Source: Flavimobilis sp052324925 (GTDB lineage Bacteria; Actinomycetota; Actinomycetes; Actinomycetales; Cellulomonadaceae). Taken from it: a DNA stretch of 64,000 nucleotides. The position numbers were made by a program, and so were the translations under genes. The stretch lies in the NCBI GenBank assembly GCA_052324925.1, contig JBQPRE010000002.1, one strand, 5' to 3'. Within the stretch, counting starts at the first letter, position 1. Every line of letters starts with the position of its first letter. The notes under the pieces are model-generated. The model did not search any database. It had not been told where the DNA came from and saw only the letters and a program-made list of their open reading frames with translations. This document shows positions 1 to 9,100 of the stretch, piece by piece.

Positions 1-1310
1 ACCGGGACGGGTCGGACGCGATGCGCTGGTTCCTCATGTCGAGCCCGATCCTGCGCGGCGGCAACCTCATCGTCACCGAGGACGGGATCCGGGACTCGGT
101 CCGGCAGGTCCTGCTCCCCGTGTGGAGCACGTACTACTTCTTCACGCTGTACGCGGGGGCCGCGCGCGGTGGCGCGGGCTACGAGGCGAGCGCCGTGACG
201 CCCGAGCGCGCAGCAACGCTCGGCGACATGGACCGCTACCTGCTCGCGCGGACGGGTGACCTCGTGCGATCGGTGACGGCACAGCTTGACGCGTACGACA
301 TCGCGGGCGCCTGCGAGTCCGTGCGTGACTACCTGGACGCGCTCACGAACTGGTACGTGCGCACGCAGCGTGACCGCTTCTGGGACGAGGACGTCGACGC
401 GTTCGACACGCTGTGGACGGCGCTCGAGTCGTTGGCGCGGGTCATGGCGCCGCTCGCGCCGCTCCTTTCCGAAGAGGTCTGGCGCGGCCTGACGGGTGGC
501 CGTTCCGTCCACCTCGTCGACTGGCCCGTGCTCGTCGACGCGGCAGGTACGGCGACGGATGCCGGCACTGTTCTGGCGGCCGACGACGCACTCGTCGAGG
601 CGATCGACCGCGTGCGTGCCGTCGTGTCATCGAGCCACGCGGTGCGCAAGGCGCACCGCCAGCGGGTGCGTCAGCCCTTGGCCCGGCTCACGGTCGTCGT
701 CGAGGACCCGGCGGCGCTCACGCCGTACGCGGACCTCGTCGCCTCTGAGCTCAATGTCAAGGCGGTCGAGCTCGTGCTGCTCGACGCCGCCTCGGGTGAG
801 AAGTACGGGGTTGCGCAGCGACTGGCTGTCAACGCGCGTGCAGCGGGCCCGCGCCTGGGGCGCGGCGTGCAGGCCGCCATCAAGGCTGCCAAGGCGGGGG
901 ACTGGCGCGAGGAGGCCGACGGCACGATCGTCGTCGCCACGCCCGACGGCGACGTTCCGCTCGAGCCGGCCGAGTACGAGCTTGCGACCGTCGTCGGTGA
1001 CGGCGGCGCGGACGCCGAGGTGGGTGCGGCCGTGCTCGCGGGTGGCGGCTTCGTCGTGCTCGACCTCGCGCTCGACGACGCGCTGCGCGCCGAGGGCGAG
1101 GCCCGGGACGTCATCCGCGAGGTTCAGGACGCACGGAAGGCCGCGGGCCTCGACGTCGGCGACCGGATCGCGCTCACGCTCACGCTTCCCGCCGAACGGG
1201 TCGCCGCGATCGAGGCGAATCGCGACCTCGTCGCGTCCGAGACGCTTGCCGTCGAGCTCACGGTCGTCACCGGCGAACCGTCCGTGCACGTCGAACGCCG
1301 GGGGGAATGA
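1..1310 (+). CDS. ileS: isoleucyl-tRNA synthetase, C-terminal part (cut by window edge)
   Basis: Isoleucyl-tRNA synthetase charges tRNA-Ile with isoleucine in the cytoplasm. The frame is open from base 3 with no start, so about 436 codons of a protein usually near 1,050-1,100 aa in actinobacteria are present. Visible parts are the end of the Rossmann core (WSTYYFF segment), the helical anticodon-binding domain with the conserved NWYVRTQRDRFW stretch, and the C-terminal extension of the long IleS type. The HIGH and KMSKS motifs lie outside the window. No C-terminal zinc-binding Cys cluster is seen. The TGA stop overlaps the folC start by 4 bp, which suggests co-translation. Confidence 0.95.
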   Translation, partial: RDGSDAMRWFLMSSPILRGGNLIVTEDGIRDSVRQVLLPVWSTYYFFTLYAGAARGGAGYEASAVTPERAATLGDMDRYLLARTGDLVRSVTAQLDAYDIAGACESVRDYLDALTNWYVRTQRDRFWDEDVDAFDTLWTALESLARVMAPLAPLLSEEVWRGLTGGRSVHLVDWPVLVDAAGTATDAGTVLAADDALVEAIDRVRAVVSSSHAVRKAHRQRVRQPLARLTVVVEDPAALTPYADLVASELNVKAVELVLLDAASGEKYGVAQRLAVNARAAGPRLGRGVQAAIKAAKAGDWREEADGTIVVATPDGDVPLEPAEYELATVVGDGGADAEVGAAVLAGGGFVVLDLALDDALRAEGEARDVIREVQDARKAAGLDVGDRIALTLTLPAERVAAIEANRDLVASETLAVELTVVTGEPSVHVERRGE

Positions 1311-2683
1311 TGGCCCGCACCATGACTGAGCCCGAGGGCCGTAGCCCTGAGCTCGCGGCTGTCTACGCCGAGATCGTCGGACGCAACCCCGAGCATGACT
1401 TCGAGCCGACGCTCGGACGCGTGCAGCGCGTGTGCGAGCTGCTGGGCGACCCGCAGCGCGCCTTCAAGACGATTCACCTCACGGGGACCAACGGCAAGAC
1501 GTCGACGGCGCGCATGGTCGAGTCGCTCGTGCGCGAGCAGGGCTTGCGGACGGGTCGGTTCACGAGCCCTCACCTCACAAGCATCACCGAGCGCATCGCG
1601 ATCGACGGCGAGCCCGTCACCGAGGAGCGCTTCGTCGAGATCTTCCGTGACGTCGAGCCGTACGTGCAGATGGTGGATGCGGAGTCGGAGGCTGCGGGCG
1701 GGCCGCGGCTGAGCTTCTTCGAGGTCCTCACGGTCATGGCGTTCGCGGCGTTCGCGGACGCCCCGGTCGACGTCGCGATCATCGAGGTCGGTCTGGGTGG
1801 TGCGTGGGACTCGACGAACGTCGTCGACGGCGACGTCGCGGTCATCGCACCGATCGCCATCGACCACGAGCGCTGGCTGGGCCACACGATCACTGAGATC
1901 GCGAGGACCAAGGCGGGGATCATCAAGGACGGTGCGACCGTCGTCGTCGCCGACCAGCCCGACGACGCGATGCGCGAGATCATCGACGAGGCAGGCACCC
2001 GCGGGGCGCGCCTGGTGCGCGAGGGTCTCGAGCTCGAGGTCGTCCAGCGTCACGTCGCGGTCGGGGGCCAGCTGCTCGACCTGCGGACGCCCGGTGGCCT
2101 CTACCAGGAGATCTTCTTGCCCCTGCACGGCGCGCACCAGGCGCACAACGCGCTGCTCGCGCTCGCCGCTGTCGAGGCGCTCGTCACGGGTGGCGCAGCG
2201 CTTCCTGCGGCGGTCGTCGAGGCGGGCTTCGGCACGGCGACGTCGCCCGGGCGCCTCGAAGTCGTGCGTTCGAGCCCGACGATCATCGTCGATGCCGCGC
2301 ACAACCCTGCGGGTGCCGAGGCACTCGTCGAGTCGCTCCACGAGACCTTCGGCCTCACGCGCGTCGTCGCAGTGGTCGCGATCCTCGCTGACAAGGACGC
2401 CGAGGGCATTCTCTCCGTCCTTGAGCCGCACGTCGACGAGCTCGTCGTCACCGAGGTGCACTCGGTCCGTGCTACGCCCGCCGAGGAGCTCGGCCAGCTC
2501 GCCGACGAGGTCTTCGGGCCTGATCGTGTGCACGTCCTCCCAGACCTCGCCTCTGCTCTCGACACGGCCGCGACCTTGGCGGAGAGTGAGGACACGGTGG
2601 GTGTCGGTGCAGGTGCCGGTGTCATCGTCGCAGGCTCGGTCATTCTCGCGGCGGAGGCACGCATCTTGCTCGGACGCTCCTAG
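1307..2683 (+). CDS. folC: bifunctional folylpolyglutamate synthase / dihydrofolate synthase
   Basis: FolC adds L-glutamate to dihydropteroate and to reduced folates, using ATP, in the cytoplasm. The 458-aa protein has the Mur-ligase-type P-loop GTNGKTSTARM near residues 60-70, the folate-binding segment FTSPHLTSITERI, the metal-binding stretch IIEVGLGGAWDSTN, and a C-terminal glutamate-ligase domain with DAAHNPAG. Length matches the family (about 430-480 aa). The start chosen is the ATG overlapping the ileS stop (ATGA), preceded by a GGGGGAA purine tract; a second ATG lies 15 bp downstream. A short GC hairpin (2692-2708) follows the stop. In many actinobacteria folC is followed directly by the DUF4233 gene; here dhaKLM lies between them. 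Confidence 0.95.
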   Translation: MMARTMTEPEGRSPELAAVYAEIVGRNPEHDFEPTLGRVQRVCELLGDPQRAFKTIHLTGTNGKTSTARMVESLVREQGLRTGRFTSPHLTSITERIAIDGEPVTEERFVEIFRDVEPYVQMVDAESEAAGGPRLSFFEVLTVMAFAAFADAPVDVAIIEVGLGGAWDSTNVVDGDVAVIAPIAIDHERWLGHTITEIARTKAGIIKDGATVVVADQPDDAMREIIDEAGTRGARLVREGLELEVVQRHVAVGGQLLDLRTPGGLYQEIFLPLHGAHQAHNALLALAAVEALVTGGAALPAAVVEAGFGTATSPGRLEVVRSSPTIIVDAAHNPAGAEALVESLHETFGLTRVVAVVAILADKDAEGILSVLEPHVDELVVTEVHSVRATPAEELGQLADEVFGPDRVHVLPDLASALDTAATLAESEDTVGVGAGAGVIVAGSVILAAEARILLGRS

Positions 2684-2730
2684 GCGACGGCGCCCGGTCC
2701 ACCCGGGCACCGTGACACGGAGGGTGTGCC

Positions 2731-3726
2731 ATGAAGAAGTTGCTCAACGATCCCGCGAAGGCGGTCGACGAGTCGGTCGAGGGCTTTGGTCTGGCTCACG
2801 CCGACCTCGTCGAGATCCACACGGACCCCTTGTACGTTCTGCGGAGGCAGCGCCCGCCGCACGGGACAGTCGCGGTGGTCTCTGGCGGGGGCGCAGGTCA
2901 CGAGCCGCTGCACGCGGGCTTCGTCGGCGACGGCATGCTCGACGCTGCTGTCCCCGGTGCCATGTTCACGTCGCCGACTCCCGACCAGGTGGGTGCGGCC
3001 TTCGTCGCGGCCGACCAGGGCGGTGGCGTGCTCGCGATCGTCAAGAACTACACGGGCGACGTCCTCAACTTTGAGACCGCGGCCGAGCTCGCGGACGCCG
3101 ACGGGGTCACGGTGCGCACGGTTCTCGTGCACGACGACGTCGCCGTCGAGGACTCTCTCTACACGGCTGGGCGCCGCGGTGTCGGCGGCACGCTCATGGT
3201 CGAGAAGATCGCGGGTGCTGCGGCCGCACGCGGCGACGACCTTGACGCCGTGGCCGAGCTTGCCGAGAAGGCGTCGGCGGCTGTGCGGTCGATGGGTGTC
3301 GCGCTGTATGCGCCGACGGTCCCGCACGTGGGCCGGCCGAGCTTCGACCTGGCCGACGACGAGATCGAGATCGGTATCGGGATCCACGGCGAGCCGGGGC
3401 GTCACCGCATCAAGGCGGCTCCCGCCGACGACATCACGAAGATGCTCCTCGACCCGGTCGTCGAGGACCTGGGCCTGACCGGCGGTGAGAGCGTCCTGCT
3501 CTTCGTCAACGGCATGGGTGGGACTCCGTCCTCGGAGCTGTACGTCGTCTACCGCGCCGCTCGTCGCATGCTCGAGGAGCGTGGCATCACGGTCGACCGC
3601 TCGCTCGTCGGCTCGTACGTCACCTCGCTCGAGATGCAGGGATGCTCGCTCACGGTCATGCGGCTCGACGACGAGCTGACGAGCCTGTGGGACGCGCCCG
3701 TGCACACGCCCGCGCTGCGGTGGTGA
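2731..3726 (+). CDS. dhaK: PTS-dependent dihydroxyacetone kinase, DhaK subunit
   Basis: DhaK binds dihydroxyacetone covalently and receives phosphate from the ADP cofactor held by DhaL, giving DHA phosphate for glycolysis. The 331-aa protein has the N-terminal GGGAGHEPLH motif (about residues 52-61), the KNYTGD segment, and IGIHGEPG, in which His219 corresponds to the hemiaminal-forming His of E. coli DhaK (His218). Length matches stand-alone DhaK rather than the fused ATP-type kinase. A good ribosome site, GGAGGG, lies 9 nt before the ATG. It is the first gene of dhaK-dhaL-dhaM; the three overlap by 4 bp (GTGA) at each junction. No dedicated regulator is adjacent. Confidence 0.95.
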   Translation: MKKLLNDPAKAVDESVEGFGLAHADLVEIHTDPLYVLRRQRPPHGTVAVVSGGGAGHEPLHAGFVGDGMLDAAVPGAMFTSPTPDQVGAAFVAADQGGGVLAIVKNYTGDVLNFETAAELADADGVTVRTVLVHDDVAVEDSLYTAGRRGVGGTLMVEKIAGAAAARGDDLDAVAELAEKASAAVRSMGVALYAPTVPHVGRPSFDLADDEIEIGIGIHGEPGRHRIKAAPADDITKMLLDPVVEDLGLTGGESVLLFVNGMGGTPSSELYVVYRAARRMLEERGITVDRSLVGSYVTSLEMQGCSLTVMRLDDELTSLWDAPVHTPALRW

Positions 3727-4367
3727 CCGGGATGCCGAGATCTCTTGACGTGGGGTGGGCGCGTTCCTGGGTCGTCGCCGCCGCGGCGAGCGTCGCGGAG
3801 GCAAGGGACGAGCTCACCGAGCTTGACCGGCTCATCGGTGACGCCGACCACGGCTTCAACATGGACCGGGGCTTTCAGGCGGCCGCTGCGAAGGTTGTCG
3901 ACGTGCCCGCCGAGACGGTCGGCGATGTGCTCAAGAGCGTCGCGATGACGCTCATGTCGACCGTCGGGGGTGCGGCCGGGCCCCTCTACGGCACAGCGTT
4001 CCTGCGCGCGGCGAAGGTGACGGCCGTCCCGGAGCTCGGCTCCGCAGAGGTCGTCGCGCTCCTCGAGGCGGGGCTCGAGGGCATCGTCGCGCGCGGCAAG
4101 GCTCAGGTGGGAGACAAGACGATGGTCGACGCGTGGACCCCGGCAGCGGAGGCCGCTGTGGCGGCGCACGCCGACGGGGCGAGCCCGACCGACGTGCTTG
4201 CGGCGGCGGTGCGCGGTGCTCAGGAGGGCGCCGAGTCGACGATCGCGCTCACGGCGACGAAGGGCCGCGCGAGCTACCTCGGCGAACGCAGCCGCGACCA
4301 TCTGGACCCGGGGTCGCGGTCCACGGTCCTGCTGCTCGAGGCTGCGCTCGCGGCGGCCGAGGAGTGA
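3723..4367 (+). CDS. dhaL: PTS-dependent dihydroxyacetone kinase, ADP-binding subunit DhaL
   Basis: DhaL holds a tightly bound ADP that is rephosphorylated by phospho-DhaM and passes the phosphate to DHA on DhaK. The 214-aa all-helical domain carries the signature LIGDADHGFNMDRG, whose Asp residues bind the Mg-ADP, and the conserved STVGGAAGPLYGTAF and KAQVGDKTMVDAW stretches. The GTG at 3723 overlaps the dhaK stop (GTGA) and is preferred by analogy with the next junction. An ATG at 3732 is an equally possible start that shortens the protein by three residues. The gene overlaps dhaM by 4 bp. Confidence 0.93.
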   Translation: MTGMPRSLDVGWARSWVVAAAASVAEARDELTELDRLIGDADHGFNMDRGFQAAAAKVVDVPAETVGDVLKSVAMTLMSTVGGAAGPLYGTAFLRAAKVTAVPELGSAEVVALLEAGLEGIVARGKAQVGDKTMVDAWTPAAEAAVAAHADGASPTDVLAAAVRGAQEGAESTIALTATKGRASYLGERSRDHLDPGSRSTVLLLEAALAAAEE

Positions 4368-5092
4368 GCGCGGTGGAGCGGACCCGGATCGTTCTCGTCT
4401 CGCACTCCGACGCACTGGCGCGGGGGCTCTCGGAGCTGGCGGGCCAGATGGCGCCCGACGTCGACATCCACGCGGTCGGAGGCCTGGCTGACGGCTCGCT
4501 CGGAACGGACTTCGAGCGGATCGAGGCCGCGGTGACGGGAGCGCCCGGGGAGGTTGTCGTCCTCGCGGACCTCGGCTCGGCGGTTCTCACGACGCAGGCG
4601 GTTCTTGAGATCGTCGACGACGACGTCGCGGCGCGGACGCACCTCGTGCCGGGGCCCTTCGTCGAGGGTGCCGTCGCGTGCGCCGTCGCCGCCCAGGGCG
4701 GTGCCGACGCGCTCGCGCTCGTCGACGTCGTGCGGGAGGCTGCGGCGGCCGTGGCGCAGGCGGCAGGCGCCGAGCCGGGTGGTGCCGCGGGGCCGGACGT
4801 GGCCACCGGGGGCGAGGCGAGCCTGGCTCCGGCGGCCTCGGTCACGCGCACCGTGACCGTCGTCAATCCCTACGGGCTCCACGCGCGGCCCGCGGCCGAG
4901 GTCGCCCGCCTCGCGGCGGACCAGCCTGCGAGCGTGATGGTCGGCGGTGTCGACGGGACGAGCGTGCTCGCGCTCATGGCGCTCGGCGTGACGGCGGGCG
5001 CCGAGCTCGAGGTGACGGCGAGCGGCGAGGGCGCCGAGCAGGCCGTTGCCGCGATCACGCAGCTCATCAGCTCGGGGTTCGGCGAGACCTGA
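4364..5092 (+). CDS. dhaM: PTS phosphotransfer subunit DhaM (EIIA-Man domain fused to HPr)
   Basis: DhaM carries phosphate from the PTS to the ADP on DhaL. The 242-aa protein has an N-terminal EIIA-Man-like domain (about residues 7-130, with the phospho-His in VSHSDALARG) and, after an Ala/Gly-rich linker, an HPr-like domain (about 165-240) with the phospho-His motif GLHARPA. Unlike E. coli DhaM it has no enzyme-I-like third domain, so phosphate would have to come from a separate EI. The GTG start overlaps the dhaL stop (GTGA); another GTG lies 9 bp downstream. The HPr domain lacks an evident HPr-kinase Ser46 context, though this was judged only by eye. Confidence 0.9.
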   Translation: MSAVERTRIVLVSHSDALARGLSELAGQMAPDVDIHAVGGLADGSLGTDFERIEAAVTGAPGEVVVLADLGSAVLTTQAVLEIVDDDVAARTHLVPGPFVEGAVACAVAAQGGADALALVDVVREAAAAVAQAAGAEPGGAAGPDVATGGEASLAPAASVTRTVTVVNPYGLHARPAAEVARLAADQPASVMVGGVDGTSVLALMALGVTAGAELEVTASGEGAEQAVAAITQLISSGFGET

Positions 5093-5146
5093 GTCTCGCG
5101 TGCCCGAGGATCCGGGGGCGAGGCCGGGGGAACGTGAGCGCACGGG

Positions 5147-5152
5147 TATTGT
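5147..5152 (+). promoter_or_regulatory. -10 box, leaderless start of the DUF4233 gene
   Basis: TATTGT followed by a 6-nt spacer and the GTG start at 5159. This matches the actinobacterial TAnnnT -10 whose transcript begins at the start codon. No clear -35 is visible. Confidence 0.5.
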
Positions 5153-5158
5153 CGGGGC

Positions 5159-5605
5159 GTGCACGCGTCCTCCGGTCTTCCCGTTCCCGGCCAGCCGATC
5201 GAGGCCAAACCCTCTGCTCGTACCCAGTTCACGTCGACGATCCTCGTCCTCGAGGCTTTCGTCGTGCTCTTTGCCTGCTTCGTCGCGATGGGCCTGCAGG
5301 GCGTCGCGGGGGCCGGTGCCGACGCAGTCCCTCCGATGTCCGACGCGGCGATCTGGACGTCGGGCGGCGTCCTCATGGCGGTCCTCATCATCTTGTCGCG
5401 CGCCGTCGGGAGCCCCGCGGGCCTCGTGGCGGGATCGATCGGGCAGGTCGTCGTTCTTGCGACGGGCTTCGTCGTCCCCATGATGTGGGTCGTCGGCGGG
5501 GTCTTCGTCGTGCTCTGGGTGATCTCGGTGCGGCTCGGAGGGCGTATCGACCGCGAGCGTGCCCACTACGACGCAACCCATCCCGACACGGCCCCGTCGG
5601 TCTGA
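5159..5605 (+). CDS. DUF4233 four-helix membrane protein
   Basis: Membrane protein of 148 aa of the DUF4233 family; the function is not known to me. Four hydrophobic segments are visible, at about residues 27-48, 62-84, 88-108 and 110-126, followed by a basic and then acidic cytosolic tail. The family is typically found between folC and ndk in actinobacteria, and here it still precedes ndk while dhaKLM separates it from folC. The GTG start is chosen because a TATTGT -10 box lies 6 nt upstream and there is no Shine-Dalgarno sequence, so a leaderless message is likely. Confidence 0.8.
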   Translation: MHASSGLPVPGQPIEAKPSARTQFTSTILVLEAFVVLFACFVAMGLQGVAGAGADAVPPMSDAAIWTSGGVLMAVLIILSRAVGSPAGLVAGSIGQVVVLATGFVVPMMWVVGGVFVVLWVISVRLGGRIDRERAHYDATHPDTAPSV

Positions 5606-5645
5606 CGAACGCGCCGGTCAGGCCGCACGTGAGGGACGCGGACGG

Positions 5646-5651
5646 TAGGGT
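5646..5651 (+). promoter_or_regulatory. -10 box, leaderless start of ndk
   Basis: TAGGGT, 7-nt spacer, then ATG at 5659. No Shine-Dalgarno sequence lies in between, so transcription should begin at or next to the start codon. Confidence 0.55.
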
Positions 5652-5658
5652 CGTCCGC

Positions 5659-6084
5659 ATGACTTCTGCGCAGCGCACACTCGTTCTCATCAAGCCCGAC
5701 GGCGTCTCACGCGGCCTCACGGGTGAGGTCCTGCGTCGGATCGAGGCCAAGGGTTACCGACTCGTCGCGCTCGAGATGCGGACGGCGTCGGTCGCGCTCC
5801 TCGAGGAGCACTATGCCGAGCACGCTGGCAAGCCCTTCTACGCGCCGCTCGTCGAGTTCATGAGCTCGGGCCCGCTCGTGGCCGCCGTCGTCGAGGGTCA
5901 ACGGGTCATCGAGGGCTTCCGCTCCCTCGCGGGGACGACCGACCCGACGACTGCCGCACCCGGAACCGTGCGCGGCGATCTCGGACGCGACTGGGGCCTG
6001 CCCGTCGCACAGAACATCGTCCACGGCTCGGATGCACCCGAGTCCGCGGCTCGCGAGATCGGGCTGTGGTTCCCGGGCCTGTGA
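5659..6084 (+). CDS. ndk: nucleoside diphosphate kinase
   Basis: Ndk transfers the gamma phosphate of ATP to other nucleoside diphosphates through a phospho-histidine, balancing (d)NTP pools. The 141-aa protein starts with the family signature TLVLIKPDGV. The catalytic His is in NIVHGSD (His122), and the KPFYAPLVEFMSSGP segment of the nucleotide site is present. Length is normal. It appears to be monocistronic and leaderless, downstream of the DUF4233 gene and directly upstream of smc. Confidence 0.97.
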   Translation: MTSAQRTLVLIKPDGVSRGLTGEVLRRIEAKGYRLVALEMRTASVALLEEHYAEHAGKPFYAPLVEFMSSGPLVAAVVEGQRVIEGFRSLAGTTDPTTAAPGTVRGDLGRDWGLPVAQNIVHGSDAPESAAREIGLWFPGL

Positions 6085-6095
6085 CCCTGCCCCGC

Positions 6096-6101
6096 TAGGC
6101 T
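6096..6101 (+). promoter_or_regulatory. -10 box, leaderless start of smc
   Basis: TAGGCT, 6-nt spacer, then GTG at 6108, which is the first codon of the conserved Smc N-terminus. Confidence 0.55.
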
Positions 6102-6107
6102 CGTCCC

Positions 6108-9100
6108 GTGCACCTCAAGACGCTCACCCTGCGCGGGTTCAAGAGCTTCGCGTCGGCGACGACGCTGAGCCTCGAACCCGGCATGACGTGCGTCGTCGGC
6201 CCGAACGGCTCGGGCAAGTCGAACGTCGTCGACGCGCTCGCGTGGGTCATGGGCGAGCAAGGTGCCAAGACGCTCCGCGGCGGCACGATGGAGGACGTCA
6301 TCTTCGCGGGGACGTCGGGCCGACCACCGCTCGGCCGCGCCGAGGTGTCGCTGACGATCGACAACACGGACGGCGCCCTGCCGATCGAGTACTCCGAGGT
6401 GACGATCACGCGGACCCTGTTCCGTCACGGGGGTTCCGAGTACCAGATCAACGGGGCGCAGTGCCGGCTGCTCGACATCCAGGAGCTGCTCTCGGACTCG
6501 GGCCTCGGCCGCGAGATGCACGTCATCGTCGGGCAGGGTCGCCTCGACACGGTGCTGCGCGCGACGCCCGAGGAGCGCCGCGGGTTCATCGAGGAGGCAG
6601 CGGGCGTCCTCAAGCACCGCAAGCGCAAAGAGAAGGCGCTGCGCAAGCTCGACTCGATGCAGGGCAACCTCGTGCGTCTGGCGGACCTCACCGCGGAGAT
6701 CCGTCGGCAGCTGGGCCCCCTCGGCAAGCAAGCCGAGGTCGCGCGACGCGCCCAAGGGGTTCAGACCGACGTGCGCGACGCGCGCGCGAGGCTCCTCGCC
6801 GACGACCTCGTCCAGCTGACCTCGACCGTCGAGCAGGAGCTCGCCGACGAGACCGCGTTGCGTGAGCAGACCGAGCTCGTCGAGCGTGAGCTCGCGCAGG
6901 CGCGCGCCGAGCTCGCCGGGCTCGAGGCCGAGGCCGCGCAGGCCGCGCCGCAGCTCACCCAGATCGCCGAGACCTGGTACCGCCTGTCCGCATTGCGTGA
7001 ACGCCTGCGTGGCACCCAGCAGCTGGCGACCGAACGCGTGCGCCTTCTCGGGACCCCGGAGACGCCCGAGCGCCGTGAGGACCCGCGCGCGCTCGAGGAG
7101 CAGGCGCGGCGCGTGCGGGAGTCCGAGGCCGAGCTGCAGGCCGAGGTGCGCGCGGCGCGGGCGAGCCTCGATGCTGCGGCCGCGACGCGGACGGAGGCAG
7201 AAGAGGCCGCTCAGTCGGCCGAACGCGAGGTGGCCTCGCTCCTGCGAAGCGCTGCCGACCGGCGTGAGGGGCTCGCACGGCTCGCGGGGCAGGTGGCCGC
7301 GAAGCGTTCGCGCGCGGAGGCGCGCGCTGCTGAGATCGACCGTCTGCGAGGAGCCGCCGACGCGGCTCGGGCCCGCGGCGCGCTCGCGTCGGGCGAGCTG
7401 GAGCTCCTCGAGTCGGAGGTCGAGGGCGCGCAGGACGGGGAGGAAGACCTCGACTCGGCGCACGAGGCTGCGACGCTCGCGCTTGAGACGGCGCGGGCAG
7501 AGCTTGAGGAGCTCAAGGAACGACGCGGCGCTGCTCGCCAGGAGGCGATCGCGGCGCGCGCCCGTATCGAGACGCTCGAGCTGAGCCTGGACCGCCGCGA
7601 CGCGGTCGGCGCCGTCCTTGCGTCGGAGGACGATGCGCTCGCCGAGGTCGTCGGCTCGCTCGCCGCGCTCCTCACGGTCGAGCCGGGGTACGAGGAGGCG
7701 GTGGCGGCGGCGCTCGGACCGGCGGCGGACGCGCTCGTCGTCGCGTCGCTCGGCGGTGCGATCGACGTCGTGCGGTGGCTGCGCACGGACGACCTCGGCC
7801 GGGCGAGCGTCGTCGTCGCGGGCGCTCCGGCGCCACCGGTGACGAGCGGCGAGGCCGTCCCCGACGGCGTCGTGGCGCTGAGCGACGTCGTGACAACAAC
7901 CGCGGCCCTCCACGGTTCGGTGCGCACGCTTCTTGCGGGGCACGTCGTCGTCGACGACCTGGCCGCGGCTCGCGGCGTCGTCGCAGCGCGCCCCGACCTC
8001 GTCGCGGTGACGCGCTCGGGCGACGTGCTCGGAGCCGTGCGTGCGTTCGGCGGCTCGGCCGCAGCGCCATCCGTGCTCCACCTCCAGGCGGCGCTCGAGG
8101 CGTCGCGCGGCGTGCTCGCGGAGGCCGAACGACGTGAGACTGACGCGATCGCGCAGATCGAAGGCGCAGCCGAGCGGGAGCGCGAGGCGGCACGTCTCTA
8201 CGCCGAGACCCTTGACCGCCTCCACGAGTCGGATGCTGCGATCGCGGCGATCGCCGAGCAGCTCGGACACCTCGGCGCGGGGGTGCGTGCGGCGCAGGCG
8301 GAGGCCGAGCGCGCCGAGGACGCGCTCGCCCGGGCCACGGCCGACCTCGCCGTCGAACAGGCCGAGCACGTGGCTCTCGTGGCGAGGCTCGAGGCCGCCG
8401 AGGCTGAGCCGTCGAGCTCCGATGACGCTGCCCGGGCCGCGGTCGAGGCGCGTGATGCCGCCCAGAGCCGGGCGAGCCAGTTGCGTTCGGTTGAGACGGA
8501 GGCGCGTCTCGCGCTGCGTACCGCCGAGGAGCGTGCGCGTGCGCTCGGTGGGCGGGCCGCTGCGCTCGACCGTGCCGCTGCGGCGGAGCGCCAGGCAGCC
8601 CAGAAGGCTGCGCGGCTCGCCCTGCGCCGCGCCGCGCAGGCACAGCGCGCGCAGGCCGTCGCGACGGGGGCGGCCCTTGCGGTCCGTGCGGCCGACGAGT
8701 CGCTCGCCGCCGCGACCGGCGCGCGCGAGCAGGCTGAGGCGGAGCGCAGCGCACGTGAGGGGAACCTCGCCGCGACGCGCGCCCGGGTCGAGGCCTGTTC
8801 CGGGCGCCTGCGTGAGCTGACCGACGTCGCGCACCGCGACGAGCTCGCGCGCGCGCAGCAGATGCTGCGCATCGAGCAGCTCCACGAGCGAGCGATCGCC
8901 GAGCTCGGTCTCGCACCCGAGGTGCTCGCGGCCGAGTACGGTCCCGACCGCCCGATCGCTGTCCTCACCGACTCCGGGGAGCCCGCGCTCGACGAGGACG
9001 GTCAGCAGGTGACGCGGCCTTACGTTCGCGCGGAGCAGGAGAAGCGACTCGCTCGGGCGCAGCGCGACCTCGCGCGGCTCGGGCGCGTCAACCCGCTTGC

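Noticed and set aside
1124..2710. 528-codon minus-strand open frame opposite folC
   Set aside because: Same reason: it mirrors a gene with strong family motifs.
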